Source: Quillaja saponaria
Taxonomy: Eukaryota > Streptophyta > Magnoliopsida > Fabales > Quillajaceae
Reading direction: 5' to 3'
Assembly: GCA_029379385.1 (NCBI GenBank)
Contig: CM055607.1
Coordinates: forward strand, 29,013,235-29,077,234
Length of the DNA: 64,000 nt
The notes beneath the pieces are model-generated. The model worked only from the letters and a program-made list of their open reading frames with translations. It searched no databases and was not told the DNA's origin. Position 1 is the stretch's first letter. Each line of letters opens with the position of its first letter. A program made the position numbers and the translations under genes. Shown one piece after another: positions 24,698 through 36,769 of the stretch.

Positions 24698-25049
24698 GAC
24701 AATTGCAGCAGTCAGTGTGCGGGTCCCATGAGGCGAAGAGGTTGGAGAGCTTGCGGAGAACGAGTACTTCGAGGTATGGGAGGTCACAGCGGAAGGTGGG
24801 ATTTGAGCGGAAAGTTCACCGGAGAAAATGTTGAAGAGTGTAGATTCGGTCGGTGGTGGAATCGCATCTGACGCAGCACCACTCGCAGCGGTGAAAGTTT
24901 GGATCCCATGAGGCCAGGATATAAGGGTTGTTTCAGTCATTTTTTAGGAGGACTTTTTTGTCTTTTGGATTGCCGAGTTCGGAAGGAGTAGTGGGAGCAA
25001 GCACTAATAAAAGAAAAAAGATGCGGAAAATGGTGGTGGACAATGACAT
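24698..25049 (-). pseudogene. Chimeric PGIP pseudogene fragment
   Basis: The ATG at 25049 begins the same signal peptide as the gene at 20496. An in-frame TGA occurs at 24935-24933 (codon 39). Further on, the ASWDP and cysteine-rich N-terminal region and the first leucine-rich repeat can be followed, with one more one-base loss. After the stretch for KLSNL the sequence jumps back to FASWDPHTDCCN, the N-terminal region again, and homology stops. No later repeats are present. This order suggests an unequal crossover between PGIP copies. The second ASWDP block is in frame across the site where the neighbouring gene is frameshifted. Confidence 0.8.
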
Positions 25050-26929
25050 AGTTTCTCTCTTGTCTCTGGGTTGAGTGATTGGATAAATGAATAAATTTAA
25101 TTGATAATCAAATTTAATGATATTTACACTTTACAAAAAAAGCATACACCAAGACAATAATTTAGCAACTGTATTTTCTGAACCAACTGTTTCATCCTGA
25201 AAATCAGATTTAATGAGAATCAAATGATTGGTTCAAATTATACATGCATGATGGCAACAAGTGATTCATCCTGTTTTATTTAGTTGTTTATGTCCATTTT
25301 ATGGTATTCCCTAGCAAAAGATACCTTACTTGAGAAATAAATATTGTCTGCTTATAAATATTAGCTAAACCAAATTACCCACTATTCCAGTGCTGGGTGT
25401 GAAATTAACTAGGGGAGAAATTGCAATACTAAAAAAAGCACTTATTCTGCACAGGTTCTTTGCTCATGTTACTCTGTCAAGAAAAATTACCATACTATAA
25501 GCATCCAATTCCTCCTCCCTCTTCTTACAGGTAACCATGGAAAGGGGTAAAAAGAAACAGCAAAAGATCAAAGTTTTGAACTTTTGACCTCCATTAGCAA
25601 ACTTTTTAAAGTATAGTAGGAAAATTTTGAAAAGGCCAAGGAATAAAGAAGAGAGAATAATGTTCTAAAGCATCTTTAATTGCAAGGTCACTTACCCTTA
25701 AGCTTTCTGCTTTGCTTTTACTTTTCTTTAAGCTCCACATACAGCTTTAGCTCTTTGCATCTTTATTATCACTTCACTTGCTTTTCTTCCCATTAGCTGT
25801 GCTGCAGAAAGAATAAAATTGTCCACACGGCTTCAGCCTACTCTGCAGTTAGATTGTAATTACCAGAATAGCCATGCCTCAATCCTAGAAGGTTTGTAGA
25901 CTAGGAAAACAGTGGAAGGGCAATGTGATAGTAATCTATGCAGTTCTGGTGGTGCAGAAAGTTATGAAAGAAAGCACAGAAGAATCTAGGAAAGTTGTCA
26001 CAGAATATATGTATATAAGTCTACCAGAATTGAAATCTAAAAAGCTCATCTTTGTCCTGTCAAGTGGGGCATCAATTATCTGTTTACAAAGATATGGAAT
26101 TTTAACAACTGACCGTTTTAGTTTTCTTTAAAATACATTTCCTACTAAATAATAAGTGTCCCAACCTAATTTCATGCGTTTAAACCAAGCAAATGCATTC
26201 GCTATTATTCTTCCACCAGCTGACATAGAAAGTACATAAACAGAGTTTCCTGAATAAACCTTGATCAATGTATCCTCATAACCTTCTTTAATAAATTCAG
26301 TATTCTATTACTAAAGGAACTGAACAGGGATTATGAAGCTGGAAGTGAAGGTGCTAGATGCCCACGAATGTAAAGCTCAATAGTAGAGAAGGATTAAGAA
26401 GCTGCTGCTGGAAACCAAGAGGGTCCTTCCTACCTCCTAAAGTGTCTTGAAATAACCACCTAGCTCATTGACCAGGAAAGGAAAGATAAGTTTCTCATTG
26501 AAGATATCTCGGGAAAATGAAAAATTCTTGTTTGAAATAGAGATACTCAACAAAGGAGTGAAGATCATTTTAAAGATGACTTTCTTGCATGTTGAAGGTA
26601 AGAAAAATCTGAACTTTGCTATGAAAAATGAGCGAGTATGTATTTCTTCCTCCATCTTATGTGGCATATCATTCTCTAATTTTCATTAGATTGATGTTCC
26701 TATATCTGGTACTAAAATATAAAAGTTGTGAAATATACTTCAATTAAGTGCTTGCTCCAGCAGTAACATACTCCATGCAGGTGCTAATTTTTCAGAAATT
26801 GGAAGAACTTGAACTACTCAAAGAATCGAAGATCGTATAAGTGAAAGAAGTACAAAAAACAGTGCATTTTGCAGACGGGGAGACTTGAAAAGTAAGACTT
26901 TCCAGCAATTGGTGTTCTTCTGCAAGGCC
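25050..26929. other. Upstream region of the FTIP1-like gene
   Basis: No supported gene. AT-rich at first, then purine-rich near the start codon. It probably contains the promoter and 5' UTR of the plus-strand gene at 26930; a 5' UTR intron is possible but I could not place one. Confidence 0.45.
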
Positions 26930-29318
26930 ATGACTCCACAAGCTGTTCCTAACGGCCAAGAAGACTACAAGTTGAAAGACACAAAACCTGAGCTTGGGGA
27001 ACGCTGGCCGCATGGAGGGCAACGTGGTGGAGGTGGGTGGATTACCAGTGAAAGGGCTACAAGCACTTATGATCTCGTCGAACAGATGTTCTATCTGTAT
27101 GTCCGAGTTGTGAAAGCCAAAGATCTTCCCCCAAATCCTATTACGGCAAGTTGTGACCCCTATGTAGAAGTGAAGGTCGGAAATTACAAGGGAAAAACTA
27201 AACACTTCGAGAAGAAGGCAAACCCTGAATGGAAACAGGTTTTTGCATTCTCAAAAGAGAAGATACAGTCTTCAGTTGTTGAAGTGTATGCGAGAGACAA
27301 AGAGATGGTCCCTAGAGATGACTACATAGGCAAGGTGGTCTTTGACATGCACGAAGTGCCAACCAGAGTTCCCCCAGATAGCCCTTTGGCACCTCAGTGG
27401 TATCGATTAGAGGACAGGCATGGGAAGACCAAGGTGAGAGGAGAGGTTATGCTTGCAGTTTGGATGGGAACACAAGCTGATGAAGCATTTCCAGAGGCCT
27501 GGCACTCAGATGCTGCTTCAGTTCATGGCGAGGGAGTTTTCACTATCCGATCAAAGGTTTATGTCTCACCAAAACTCTGGTACCTCAGAGTTAATGTGAT
27601 TGAAGCTCAGGATGTAGAGCCACAAGACAGAAGCCAGCCACAAGCTTTTGTAAAGGCTCAAGTTGGAAACCAGGTGCTTAAAACAAAGTTATGCCCAACA
27701 AAAACCACCAATCCACTTTGGAATGAAGATTTAATCTTTGTAGCAGCCGAGCCTTTTGAAGAACAGCTAGTACTAACAGTTGAAAATAAAGTGAGTTCCG
27801 CAAAGGATGAACCTGTTGGGAGGATAAACTTGCCTCTCCAAATCTTTGAGAGGCGCTTGGATCACCGGCCTGTACATTCTCGCTGGTTCAACCTTGAGAA
27901 ATTTGGTTTTGGTGCTCTGGAGGGAGACAAGAGGCACGAGCTCAAGTTTTCAAGTAAAATTCATCTGAGAGTCTGTCTTGAGGGTGCTTACCATGTACTA
28001 GATGAATCTACTATGTATATAAGTGATGTAAGGCCAACTGCGAGGCAGCTATGGAAACAGCCTATTGGAATTCTTGAAGTAGGAATCTTGAGCGCTCAAG
28101 GGCTCCTCCCAATGAAAGAAAATGATGGCAGGCAAACCACAGATGCTTATTGTGTAGCCAAGTATGGGCAGAAGTGGGTGAGATCCAGAACCATTACAGA
28201 GAGCTTCAACCCAAAATGGAATGAGCAATATACATGGGAGGTTTATGACCCCTGCACTGTGATCACTTTAGGAGTTTATGACAACTGCCATTTGGGTAGA
28301 AATGAGAAGCCAACAGCAGGAAGTGGAGCTCGCAATGACTCAAGAATTGGGAAGGTAAGAATCCGGCTGTCAACCCTAGAAATGGATCGGATTTACACCA
28401 ATTCTTACCCACTTCTTGTTTTACATTCAACTGGATTAAAGAAGATGGGGGAGTTGCAATTAGCAGTTCGATTTACCTGCCTCTCCCTAGCAAATATAAT
28501 TTACCTCTACGGGCACCCCTTACTGCCAAAAATGCACTATATACATCCATTCACTGTGAATCAGTTAGATAGTTTGAGATACCAGGCTATGAACATTGTA
28601 GCAGTGAGACTTGGCCGAGCAGAGCCACCCCTCAGGAAAGAGGTTGTGGAGTATATGCTGGATGTGGACTCTCACATGTGGAGCATGAGAAGGAGCAAAG
28701 CTAACTTCTTCAGGATTGTGTCACTGTTTTCAGGTGCACTATCTATGAGCAAGTGGCTTGGTGATGTCCGACATTGGAAGAACCCAGTCACGTCAGTTCT
28801 AGTTCATGTTCTGTTTTTCATATTAATCTGCTACCCTGAGTTGATCCTCCCAACCATCTTCTTATACATGTTTCTCATTGGAGTATGGAATTACCGATTT
28901 AGGCCGAGACATCCTCCTCACATGGATACCAAACTGTCATGGGCAGACGCAGTTCACCCTGATGAACTAGATGAAGAGTTTGACACTTTCCCTACATCTA
29001 AAGTCTCATGACATAGCACGAATGAGGTATGATAGACTAAGGAGCGTAGCTGGCAGAATTCAAACAGTGGTGGGAGACATTGCAACTCAGGGAGAAAGAT
29101 TTCAGGCATTACTCAGTTGGAGAGACCCGAGAGCAACCACCCTCTTTGTAATTTTCTGCCTTATTACAGCTGTGATGCTCTATATAACCCCTTTCAAGAT
29201 AGTTGCTCTACTTGCAGGCGTATTCTGGCTACGGCACCCTAGATTTCGTAGCAAGCTACCCTCGGTACCAAGCAATTTCTTCAGGAGATTACCATCTCGT
29301 GCTGACAGCATGCTTTAA
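26930..29318 (+). CDS. MCTP1/FTIP1-like multiple C2 domain protein, late frameshift
   Basis: Intronless gene. The ATG at 26930 gives an N-terminus leading into QEDYKLKDTKPELGERWPHG, as in FTIP1. Three C2 domains follow (about residues 55-180, 220-345 and 385-520) with Asp-rich calcium-binding loops such as SCDPYVEV and TTDAYCVA, then the C-terminal phosphoribosyltransferase C-terminal (PRT_C) region with its first membrane segments (ICYPELILPTIFLYMFLIG). After FPTSK one extra base near 29004 shifts the frame and gives TGA at 29009-29011. The remaining roughly 100 residues (from HDIARMRYDRLRS to RADSML, stop 29318) are intact in the next frame and contain the last hydrophobic hairpin. FTIP1 carries FT protein from companion cells to sieve elements; MCTPs bridge ER and plasma membrane at plasmodesmata. 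A truncated product would be 693 residues and lack the final membrane anchor. Homology is sure; intactness is not. Confidence 0.85.
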
Positions 29319-30072
29319 ATGCAAGTTCAAAAAAGGAACAGAGCAAGATCATTATATATACTTATCAACCCTGTATTTTGGACTTTTTTATGAGCAAATT
29401 ATCATTGTTTTATCTTGTATTCACCTTTCTTTTTTTTCTAAGTGGTTTTTTCTTATTTTCAGTCTCTAAATTCTTCTGCTGTGTTTTGCTGGGAACTTAC
29501 AACCAGAAATAAAGATGTAATGGGTTACAACTTTTTTTTTTAATAATCTTCAGCTGGGTACTTAAGAGAATTGAAATATTGGAAATGTAGCAAGGAGAAA
29601 GAATGGACTGATAAGAAGAAAACAAAATATTCATATCACAAGGATAGGAAATGAGACAATGAGACGTGTTAAAAGAAGACAAGATCGTGAAGATTCATGA
29701 CAGACTTGAGAGAAACTCCGTGCAGCAAGATAGGGAAGTACTGCATTTCCTATGGTTTGTAGAAGAAATTAAGAACTTAATGTTAATACGTATTCACGGG
29801 GAAGAATACACAGAAGTGACACAGGTTTTCTTCAAATGTTTTTAGCATTTTCTACTAAGAGAGACATTCCCGCACTGAGTACAGATGTAAAAATATCAGG
29901 AGATTATCTTGTCATGATTGGGGATATAATCAATAATTAATCCATTAAAAGGAAGGGGGGTTACTGATTAAATTTTCAAAACCCCAACATTATGTTGTTT
30001 CATGCTAGCATAACTATGTTGTATCATGTCCATATCAATATAAAACAAAGAAATGCATTAATATTTCAATGT
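29319..30072. other. 3' flank of the FTIP1-like gene
   Basis: Non-coding. The start is presumably the 3' UTR; the rest is AT-rich with no recognisable gene or repeat. Confidence 0.5.
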
Positions 30073-30931
30073 TCATTGGAATCTTTTTTTTTTACTTGAA
30101 CTAATGACAAAATTATCCTCTTTTGCTGCCTCAAAAAACTCTCGCTCTCCTTTCTTTTTCTTCTCCTCCGCTTCCTTTGCCAAATATTTGTCAGCAAGCT
30201 TTTCTATGTTGACACCAGAAATGTGAACCTTAGTGGAAGTAGCAATCACATAAAATTGGTTCACACGTCTTAGAGGAACACCATTGATCTTGAACGGCCA
30301 TGTCATTGGAAAAATGAGCAATTAAAAAGATAAAAGCTGAGAGCAAAATGCGAAGGTTTTTATTCATTCATTTCATATATCTATTTTACAGAGTTAAGAG
30401 GTGAGAAAGAAGAATGGTAAATTCAAAGTTCAGAGAATTTTTTCTTGGGCCATAATGTTAGTAAGATTTAATTAAAAACAAAAGTAACCATCTAAAATTT
30501 TTCTAAATTTTAAGAAAGAAATCCGTTTTATGCTTTAATTTGAACCAAAACCCATTTACAAAAATTTTCTATTCATCCAACTAGTAGAGACAAAATCTCC
30601 CGTGCTTCTGTAAAACTTTGAAAAAATTGAAGGCCTTATACTCTTATCTATTCACAGCGCAAAACAAGTTTACCAAATTCTTAGAAGATATGTCAAAAAA
30701 TCTATTTTGTTCAACCAAATTACTAACCCTATATAGTAATTTGAAAAATAACCAAGGCTAAGGCATGATGCCAATCAGAGAACTGTACAACTTCTAATCA
30801 GACGCATATTATATGTTTGTTGTGACAATATAACATAAAATTTGGTATTACACTAACATCAATAGCAATGAATTAAATCAATGAAAATCCCCTCAGAAAA
30901 ATTAAAGAGAACAGAAACATGATATTATATT

Positions 30932-31171
30932 TGTCAAAATTAGTGCATCTTACTAACTTGCTATTTTCTTGTTTTCACCCTAGCTAGTTTGTTTTAGTTG
31001 CTACTAGTTAGTGGCAATATCTTCAGAGTTAAATTTATAGGTTTTGTTATTCAGATTTCTTATATATAGTTGTATTTAGTGCTCTATTTCAAAAATAAGA
31101 GCAAAAAAATATTTTTTTTCTCTTAAGAGAGTGATTTCTGCAACCTGCTTTTCTTGTTTCAATTTTTGTTA
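30932..31171 (+). repeat. 5' LTR of the copia element
   Basis: 240 bases starting TGTCAAAATTAG. It aligns with the 3' LTR end to end except for a gap of about 64 bases after the TTTGTTTTAGTT stretch, plus scattered substitutions. Confidence 0.85.
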
Positions 31172-34100
31172 TGGTATCAGAGCCAAGTTGAAACTGGTAG
31201 CTAGTTTTTTCTTGTGTCAGGGTGTGTAGAATACGTGTTTTGTGTTGTGTCTTGGTGTAAAGATGGATTCCAACAACAGTGGAAGTAGCTTAACCAATTT
31301 TGGTATGGAGAAGCTTGTAGTCACAAATTACAATTATTGGCAATTATGCATGGAAGCCTTCCTTCAAGGTCAAGACCTATGGAATCTAGTTGACAGTGCT
31401 AATTCAGTTACTCCCCAAGATACCCCAAAAAATACAAAATCACGATGGAAATGCGGAAAGCTCTTTTTCCTTGAGAATGTCAATTAGCAAGAGCATATTG
31501 ATCATATTCGTGATTTAGAGTCGCCAAAGGAAGTGTGGAAAACTCTAGAGAGGTTATTTACCAAGAAAAACACAACTAGGCTATAGCTGCTTGAGAATGA
31601 GCTTGCAGGGTTGGTGCAATGAGGTATGTCAATTTCAGATTTTTTTTTGAAGGTTAAAAATTTGTGTTTTGAAATTTCAGAGCTAGATGTGAAATAACCT
31701 ATTAGTGAGCATGACTGTAATGGTATCTTATCTGTGGTCTCCGAAATGAATACATGCCATTTGTAACCTCCGTACAAGGGTGGGCTAGTTAACCTTCAGT
31801 GGAAAAGTTAGAGAATTTGCTTTCCAATCAAGAAGCCTTGGCAAAGCAAATGTCCTTAAAACCTGAAGCAGATGATGTTCTCTTTTTAAAAGAGGATTCC
31901 AAATCAAATTACAAGAATGCTATGGAAAATTTGTCTACAATGAAGGACAACTAGCTTAGATGGAGGAATATGAAGTGTTATAGGTGTGGAAAGCTTGGTC
32001 ATATCAAAAGGAATTACCATGTGAAACTTGGGAATGAGAGTGCAAATGTGGTGACTGATGAAACTTATGATCAATTACAATGGGAGCAGTGTCTATCAAC
32101 CATACTTGCTGAAACTCAAGCAAAGACAAATGCAGTGATTCCATCCTCTATTAATTTCGAGAAAGAATGGGTCATTGACTCTAGTTGCTCACACCATGTG
32201 ACTGGAAACAATTCACTATTTTCATAGCTTGCACCAACATCTTAAAGATCGAGCAATTGTTACAGCAGATAACTATATGCATCCTTTGGAGAAAGAAGGT
32301 GGTGTGAGTATCAAACAGAAAGGCTGAAGGAGAAAGATATGGTTTTAAATGATGTATACCATGTACCAGGATTAAAGAAAAATCTTGTTTCAGTGTCTCA
32401 AATCACTGATTCAGGAAAATATGTGTTTTTTAGTCCAAAAGGTGTGAAAATTATGAAAATGTGAAGAATATAGCTACTGATGTTCTTCTTGTTTGTGAGA
32501 AAAAGGATTCCTTGTTTGTTATGTCTGCAACTGAAGCTTATATGGAGAGAACAAGCCAAAATGATGGTGCATCGATCTGGCATGCAAGATTGGGCCATGT
32601 AGGATACTAAATGCTACAGCAAATTTCCTCCGATAAGCTAGTTGATGGTGTTCTGGTGATAAAAGATTTTTTGAAAGGTTTAACCTGCCAAGGGTATCAA
32701 TACGGAAAATCTCAAATTCTTCCTTTCCAGAACTCGTCAAATCGCAGGAAGAATTCATTTAAATTGGCTCATGCAGATTTGATGGGGCCAACTAGAACAA
32801 AAAGCTATAGTGGATTTCAATACGTGATGATCATTAAGGATGACTATTCTAGGTATTCAGCAGTATACTTTTTGAATGATAAAAATGAAGCATTCTCAAA
32901 GTTTCTGGAATTTGAAAGTGTGGTTAGAAAGCAATTTCAATTGAAGATTAAATGCTTGAGGACTTGATAATGGAGGTGAATTCATGTCACATGAGTTCCT
33001 CCAGCACTGTGATGCTAAAGGCATAAATAGTCAGATGACTTGTCCTAAAACTCCAAAGCAAAATAGGGTATTGGAAAGAAAATTAGCTCATCATTCAAAA
33101 GTCATTTTATCTTGGCTACATGGAAAGAATCTTCCTCGAGAGCTTTAGGGCTGAAGTAATGAAATGTACTTGTTATGTGATTTACCGTCTTTCTCCATGG
33201 TTAGGTATTAAATCTCCTTTTGAACTTTTATACAATGTAAAGCCTAATGTGATTCATATTCGTGTGTTTGGTTCTATTTGTTTTGTTCACTGTTCCAAAA
33301 AGCAATAGAAATAAATTGGATCCCAAAGCAAAAAATTGTTTGTTCGTAGGCTTTAATGTAAATAGGAAAAGATGGAGGTACATGGATCCAACAACGAAGA
33401 AATGTGTCATTTCAAGAAATTTAGTATTTGATGAAGTGTCATTGTATTACAATCAAGAATGGTTAACTGTTGGAGTTGTTGACAGCAATTTGCACCTAAT
33501 TGAAAAGGCTAACGATTCAATCAACTCTGAGTTATTTTCTCACAATGATGAAAACTTCAATAGCCAAGATGCTTCTACAGCAAGGGAAAGCGCTGAATGT
33601 TTTGACATCAAGCTAAAGTCCTCAAGGACTGACAATGAAATACATGCTACTTCGAGAAGATCAGCTAAGGAGAAAAAACAGCCTTGGAATATTTGAAAGA
33701 TTATGAAGTTCATGTAAATCAATCTTCAGTCACTTCATGTTTCTTTGTAGGAGCAGTAGACAACAGTAAGCCATCAGGCTATGATGCAGCAAAAGGTATT
33801 CCAGAATGGGAGGCAGCAATGCAAGAAGAAATAACTGCTTTGTTGAAAAATGGCACGTGGGAGCTTGTGCCAAAACCGAAAGATCAACCAGTAACCTGTA
33901 AATGGGTTTACAAGCTGAAAAAGAAGATGGATGGAACAATTGACAGATTTAAAGCTATCTTGGTGGCGTGTGGTTTTTCTCAAAATTATGAGTTGGATTA
34001 CGAAGAGACATTTAGCCTAGTTGCTAAAATGGTAACTGTAAGAACTATTATTTCATTGGCAACATTTGAAGGATAGAAGTTGTGGCAGCTTGATGTAAAG

Positions 34101-35310
34101 AGTGCTTTCCTTTATGGTGAGCTGGATAGTGATGTATTCATGGAGCAGCCACAAGGCTTTGTTTCCAAGCAATTCCCACATCATGCTTGTTGAGTCAAGA
34201 AGGCGCTATATGGTTTAAAATAGGCCTCGCGTGTGTGGTATGGTAAGATTGCTTCAATATCTTACTTTATGTGGTTTTAAAATTTATGATTCAGGTTCTA
34301 GTATGTTTGTTAAGCTAGAATCAAAGAAGCGCATAATAGTATTATTGAACGTGGATGATATGGTTATCAGGCGTGATGATAATAATGGAATTGCATTCTT
34401 ACGAGATAATTTGGTAGTTCAGGATTGAGATAAAAAAATTAGGTGAAATTTGATGCTTCCTTGGTTTGGATGTTCAGAGATTAGAAGATGGGTAATTTGT
34501 ATCTCAGGATCATTATGCTAAGAGCTTACTAGAGCATTTTGGCATGGGGAGTCCAAACCAATGTCAACTTCTATGGAACCAAATATGAAACTAAAGAAGG
34601 ATGAATGAAAGCTGCTGAAGGATGAAAAAAAATTTCAACAACTTGTAAGAAATCTGATCTACTTAACCATCACAAGACCAGATATTGCCTTTTTCAGTTG
34701 AAGTAATATCTCAGTTTATGGACAATCCACAAGTTCCACATTTGGATGCAACAAAAAGGATCTTGTGCTAGGTGAAAGGAACCTTAAAATAAGGGTTAAG
34801 GTATAAGAAAAGTAATACCTTTTTTTTGAGTGGCTTCGTTGATGCAGATTGGGCAGGTGATGTGAATGATCGCCAGTCAACTACTAGATATTGTTTTGAC
34901 ACTAATTCAGTGACAGTTTCATGGTGCGGTAAAAAGCAACAGACAATAGCTCTTTCCAGCACAGAGGCTAAGTATGTAACAGCAACAATGGCAACACATG
35001 AGTGTATTTGACTAAGACTGTTGATTAGAGATATTTATGCTAGAGTTGAGTATGCTATTCCAATTCGTTGTGACAATGAAATTGCCATAAAGCTTACTGA
35101 AAATCCTGTGTTTCATGTCTGCACGAAACACATCGAAATTAAACATCTCTTTATCAGATAGAAGGTGCTTGAACAGAAAATTGTCTTAGAAAGTGTGCAA
35201 ACCGGTGATCAAGTAACAGATATCTTTATTAAGGCTCTTACAAAGGAGAAAGTTTTAGTTGTTCAGAAATATACATGGGGTGACTGATGTAAGAATGTAC
35301 TAAGGGGGAA

Positions 35311-35614
35311 TGTCAAAATTAGTGCATCTTACTGACTTGCTATTTTCTTAGTTTTCACTCTTGCTAGTTGTTTTAGTTTGAATAAGTCAATCTCTTTACT
35401 TGATAAAAGAGACTTTTATGAGATAGTTATATTAGTGCAGATTGTTACTAGTTAGTGGCAGTATCTTAGAAGTTAAATCTGTATGTTTTGTTATTCATAC
35501 TTCTTATATATAGTTGTATTCAGTGCTCTGTTTTAAAAATAAGAACACGAAATATATCTTCCCTTTAAGAGAGTGATTTCTGCAACTTGCTTTTCTTGTT
35601 TCCAATTTTTGCTA
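35311..35614 (+). repeat. 3' LTR of the copia element
   Basis: 304 bases starting TGTCAAAATTAG. It keeps an internal segment (about 35371-35434) that the 5' LTR lacks. Confidence 0.85.
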
Positions 35615-36219
35615 ATGTTAACATCATCAATAACAAAAAAGATCAGCAGTATACACTTCAAGAAAACCTAATTACACTCGTAATGCAAGAAACAACAATA
35701 AGAATCACCTTAAAACAGTAAACTCACCTGTAACCAGAAGCAACCCAGATTGAATTTGATTTAAGAAAACAACTCTCTTCCCCTTAACATCCCAGCCACA
35801 AGAAATTAAATTGTCCCAGGTATAGTGTACTCGCCCTCAAATTCGAAAAAAATAAGTTAGAAGGAAAAAAAAAAAATCTTGCTTCAAAAAAAGAGAGAAA
35901 AAGTATATAGTAGTTTTAGTATTTCAAATTAGAAGCAGCGGCAGCAGAATCTAAGATGGGCTGATTTGGGCTCAAGCTTGTTGAGAAGCGGCTTCTTCAC
36001 TTCATCAGATGGATAGAACTTGGGTGGCTTCTGAGCTGGCTTGGGTGACTCCGGCTCCGGCGTAGGGTCATGGTTGGGGAAAATGCGGTTGTGTTTTGCC
36101 TTGATAGTCCAAAGACCGCGCTTGTTGTACATTTGGACCTAGAGAACTTGCCTGCTCCAGGAGGCAGGGACTAAAACTGGGTTTCGGCTTATTCACCGAT
36201 TTCTAACCTCTGGCGCCAT

Positions 36220-36760
36220 TTGAATCCCTTTCAGAAAGAAGATGACGTAAGGGAGGGAAAAAGTTATTGGCAGTAATACTGTAAATCCAAATCGCTTGTT
36301 ATTTAGTTTTTGTTTTCGAGCCTACGTAATGCAACCTAACAACACAGCATTCCTAACAGGCTAATTGAAAGGCCCAAAAATGAACAACAGGCCTGTTTGG
36401 GTCCTTAGTGGAAATTTTATGACATTTCAGTTTTGAAGTAGTAATTACATACTTCACACTAAAAGAAAAGAAGGAAAAGAAAGTTTATCATTTGTTCCAT
36501 AAAAACAACTTAATTAATACTATATTTGATGCAGATCCATTAGTTATTTCACTCTAGGTAGCAGGGTTTTCTGTGTTTGAGGGAAAAAAAAGTCTGATAT
36601 TACGTCGAGGGCAACATTAATATCCCATTTAAAAAACTTTATTTTTCTACCAAACATAGTAATCATTATATCAGCCACATTTTTTCAGATAAATTTTTTT
36701 TATTACGTAAAATAAATAGTCCCTTAATGTCAAGTTGATGAACTGAAGAAAATAACTTGA
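36220..36760. other. Spacer between the RPL6 pseudogene and a gypsy remnant
   Basis: AT-rich, no supported gene. Confidence 0.4.
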
Positions 36761-36769
36761 ATTATAGCA

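Larger units (their letters stand above)
30932..35614 (+). mobile_element. Decayed Ty1/copia retrotransposon with both LTRs
   Basis: The 5' LTR (30932-31171) is followed by a primer-binding site TGGTATCAGAGCC (31172-31184), complementary to initiator Met tRNA. The 3' LTR (35311-35614) is preceded by the polypurine tract AAGGGGGAA (35302-35310). Flanks ATATT and ATGTT may be a 5-bp target duplication with one change. Between the LTRs, in copia order: gag from 31263, a zinc knuckle (31975-32020), protease, GAG-pre-integrase (WHARLGHV), integrase core (HADLMGP), reverse transcriptase (WEAAMQEE, CKWVYKLK, VDDM) and RNase H (FVDADWAGD, LSSTEAKY). Many stops and frameshifts break the polyprotein. 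The zinc knuckle has Tyr for its last Cys, and the protease reads DSS where DSG is expected. It cannot move by itself. Confidence 0.9.
30073..36219 (-). pseudogene. Ribosomal protein L6 (eL6) pseudogene split by a retrotransposon
   Basis: Minus-strand pieces match plant 60S L6 in order. An N-terminal piece (ATG 36219, frame broken by TGA and TAG, then MYNKRGLWTIKAK ... PPKFYPSDEVKKPLLNK to about 35950). A middle piece at about 35840-35728 (PGTI, then after a one-base loss RVVFLNQ and SGLLLVT) with an in-frame TAA. A third piece at 30310-30073 ([20 protein letters not shown] ... [17 protein letters not shown]) that ends early, without the usual C-terminal 60-70 residues. The VT|GPFK junction falls where a GT donor (gtgag) is visible, so introns were retained and this is a duplicated rather than a processed pseudogene. 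A copia element (30932-35614) sits in the intron between the middle and last pieces. Confidence 0.82.

Noticed and set aside
26885..26929. N-terminal extension of the FTIP1-like protein.
   Set aside because: It would start at a TTG; the first ATG at 26930 gives a family-like N-terminus.
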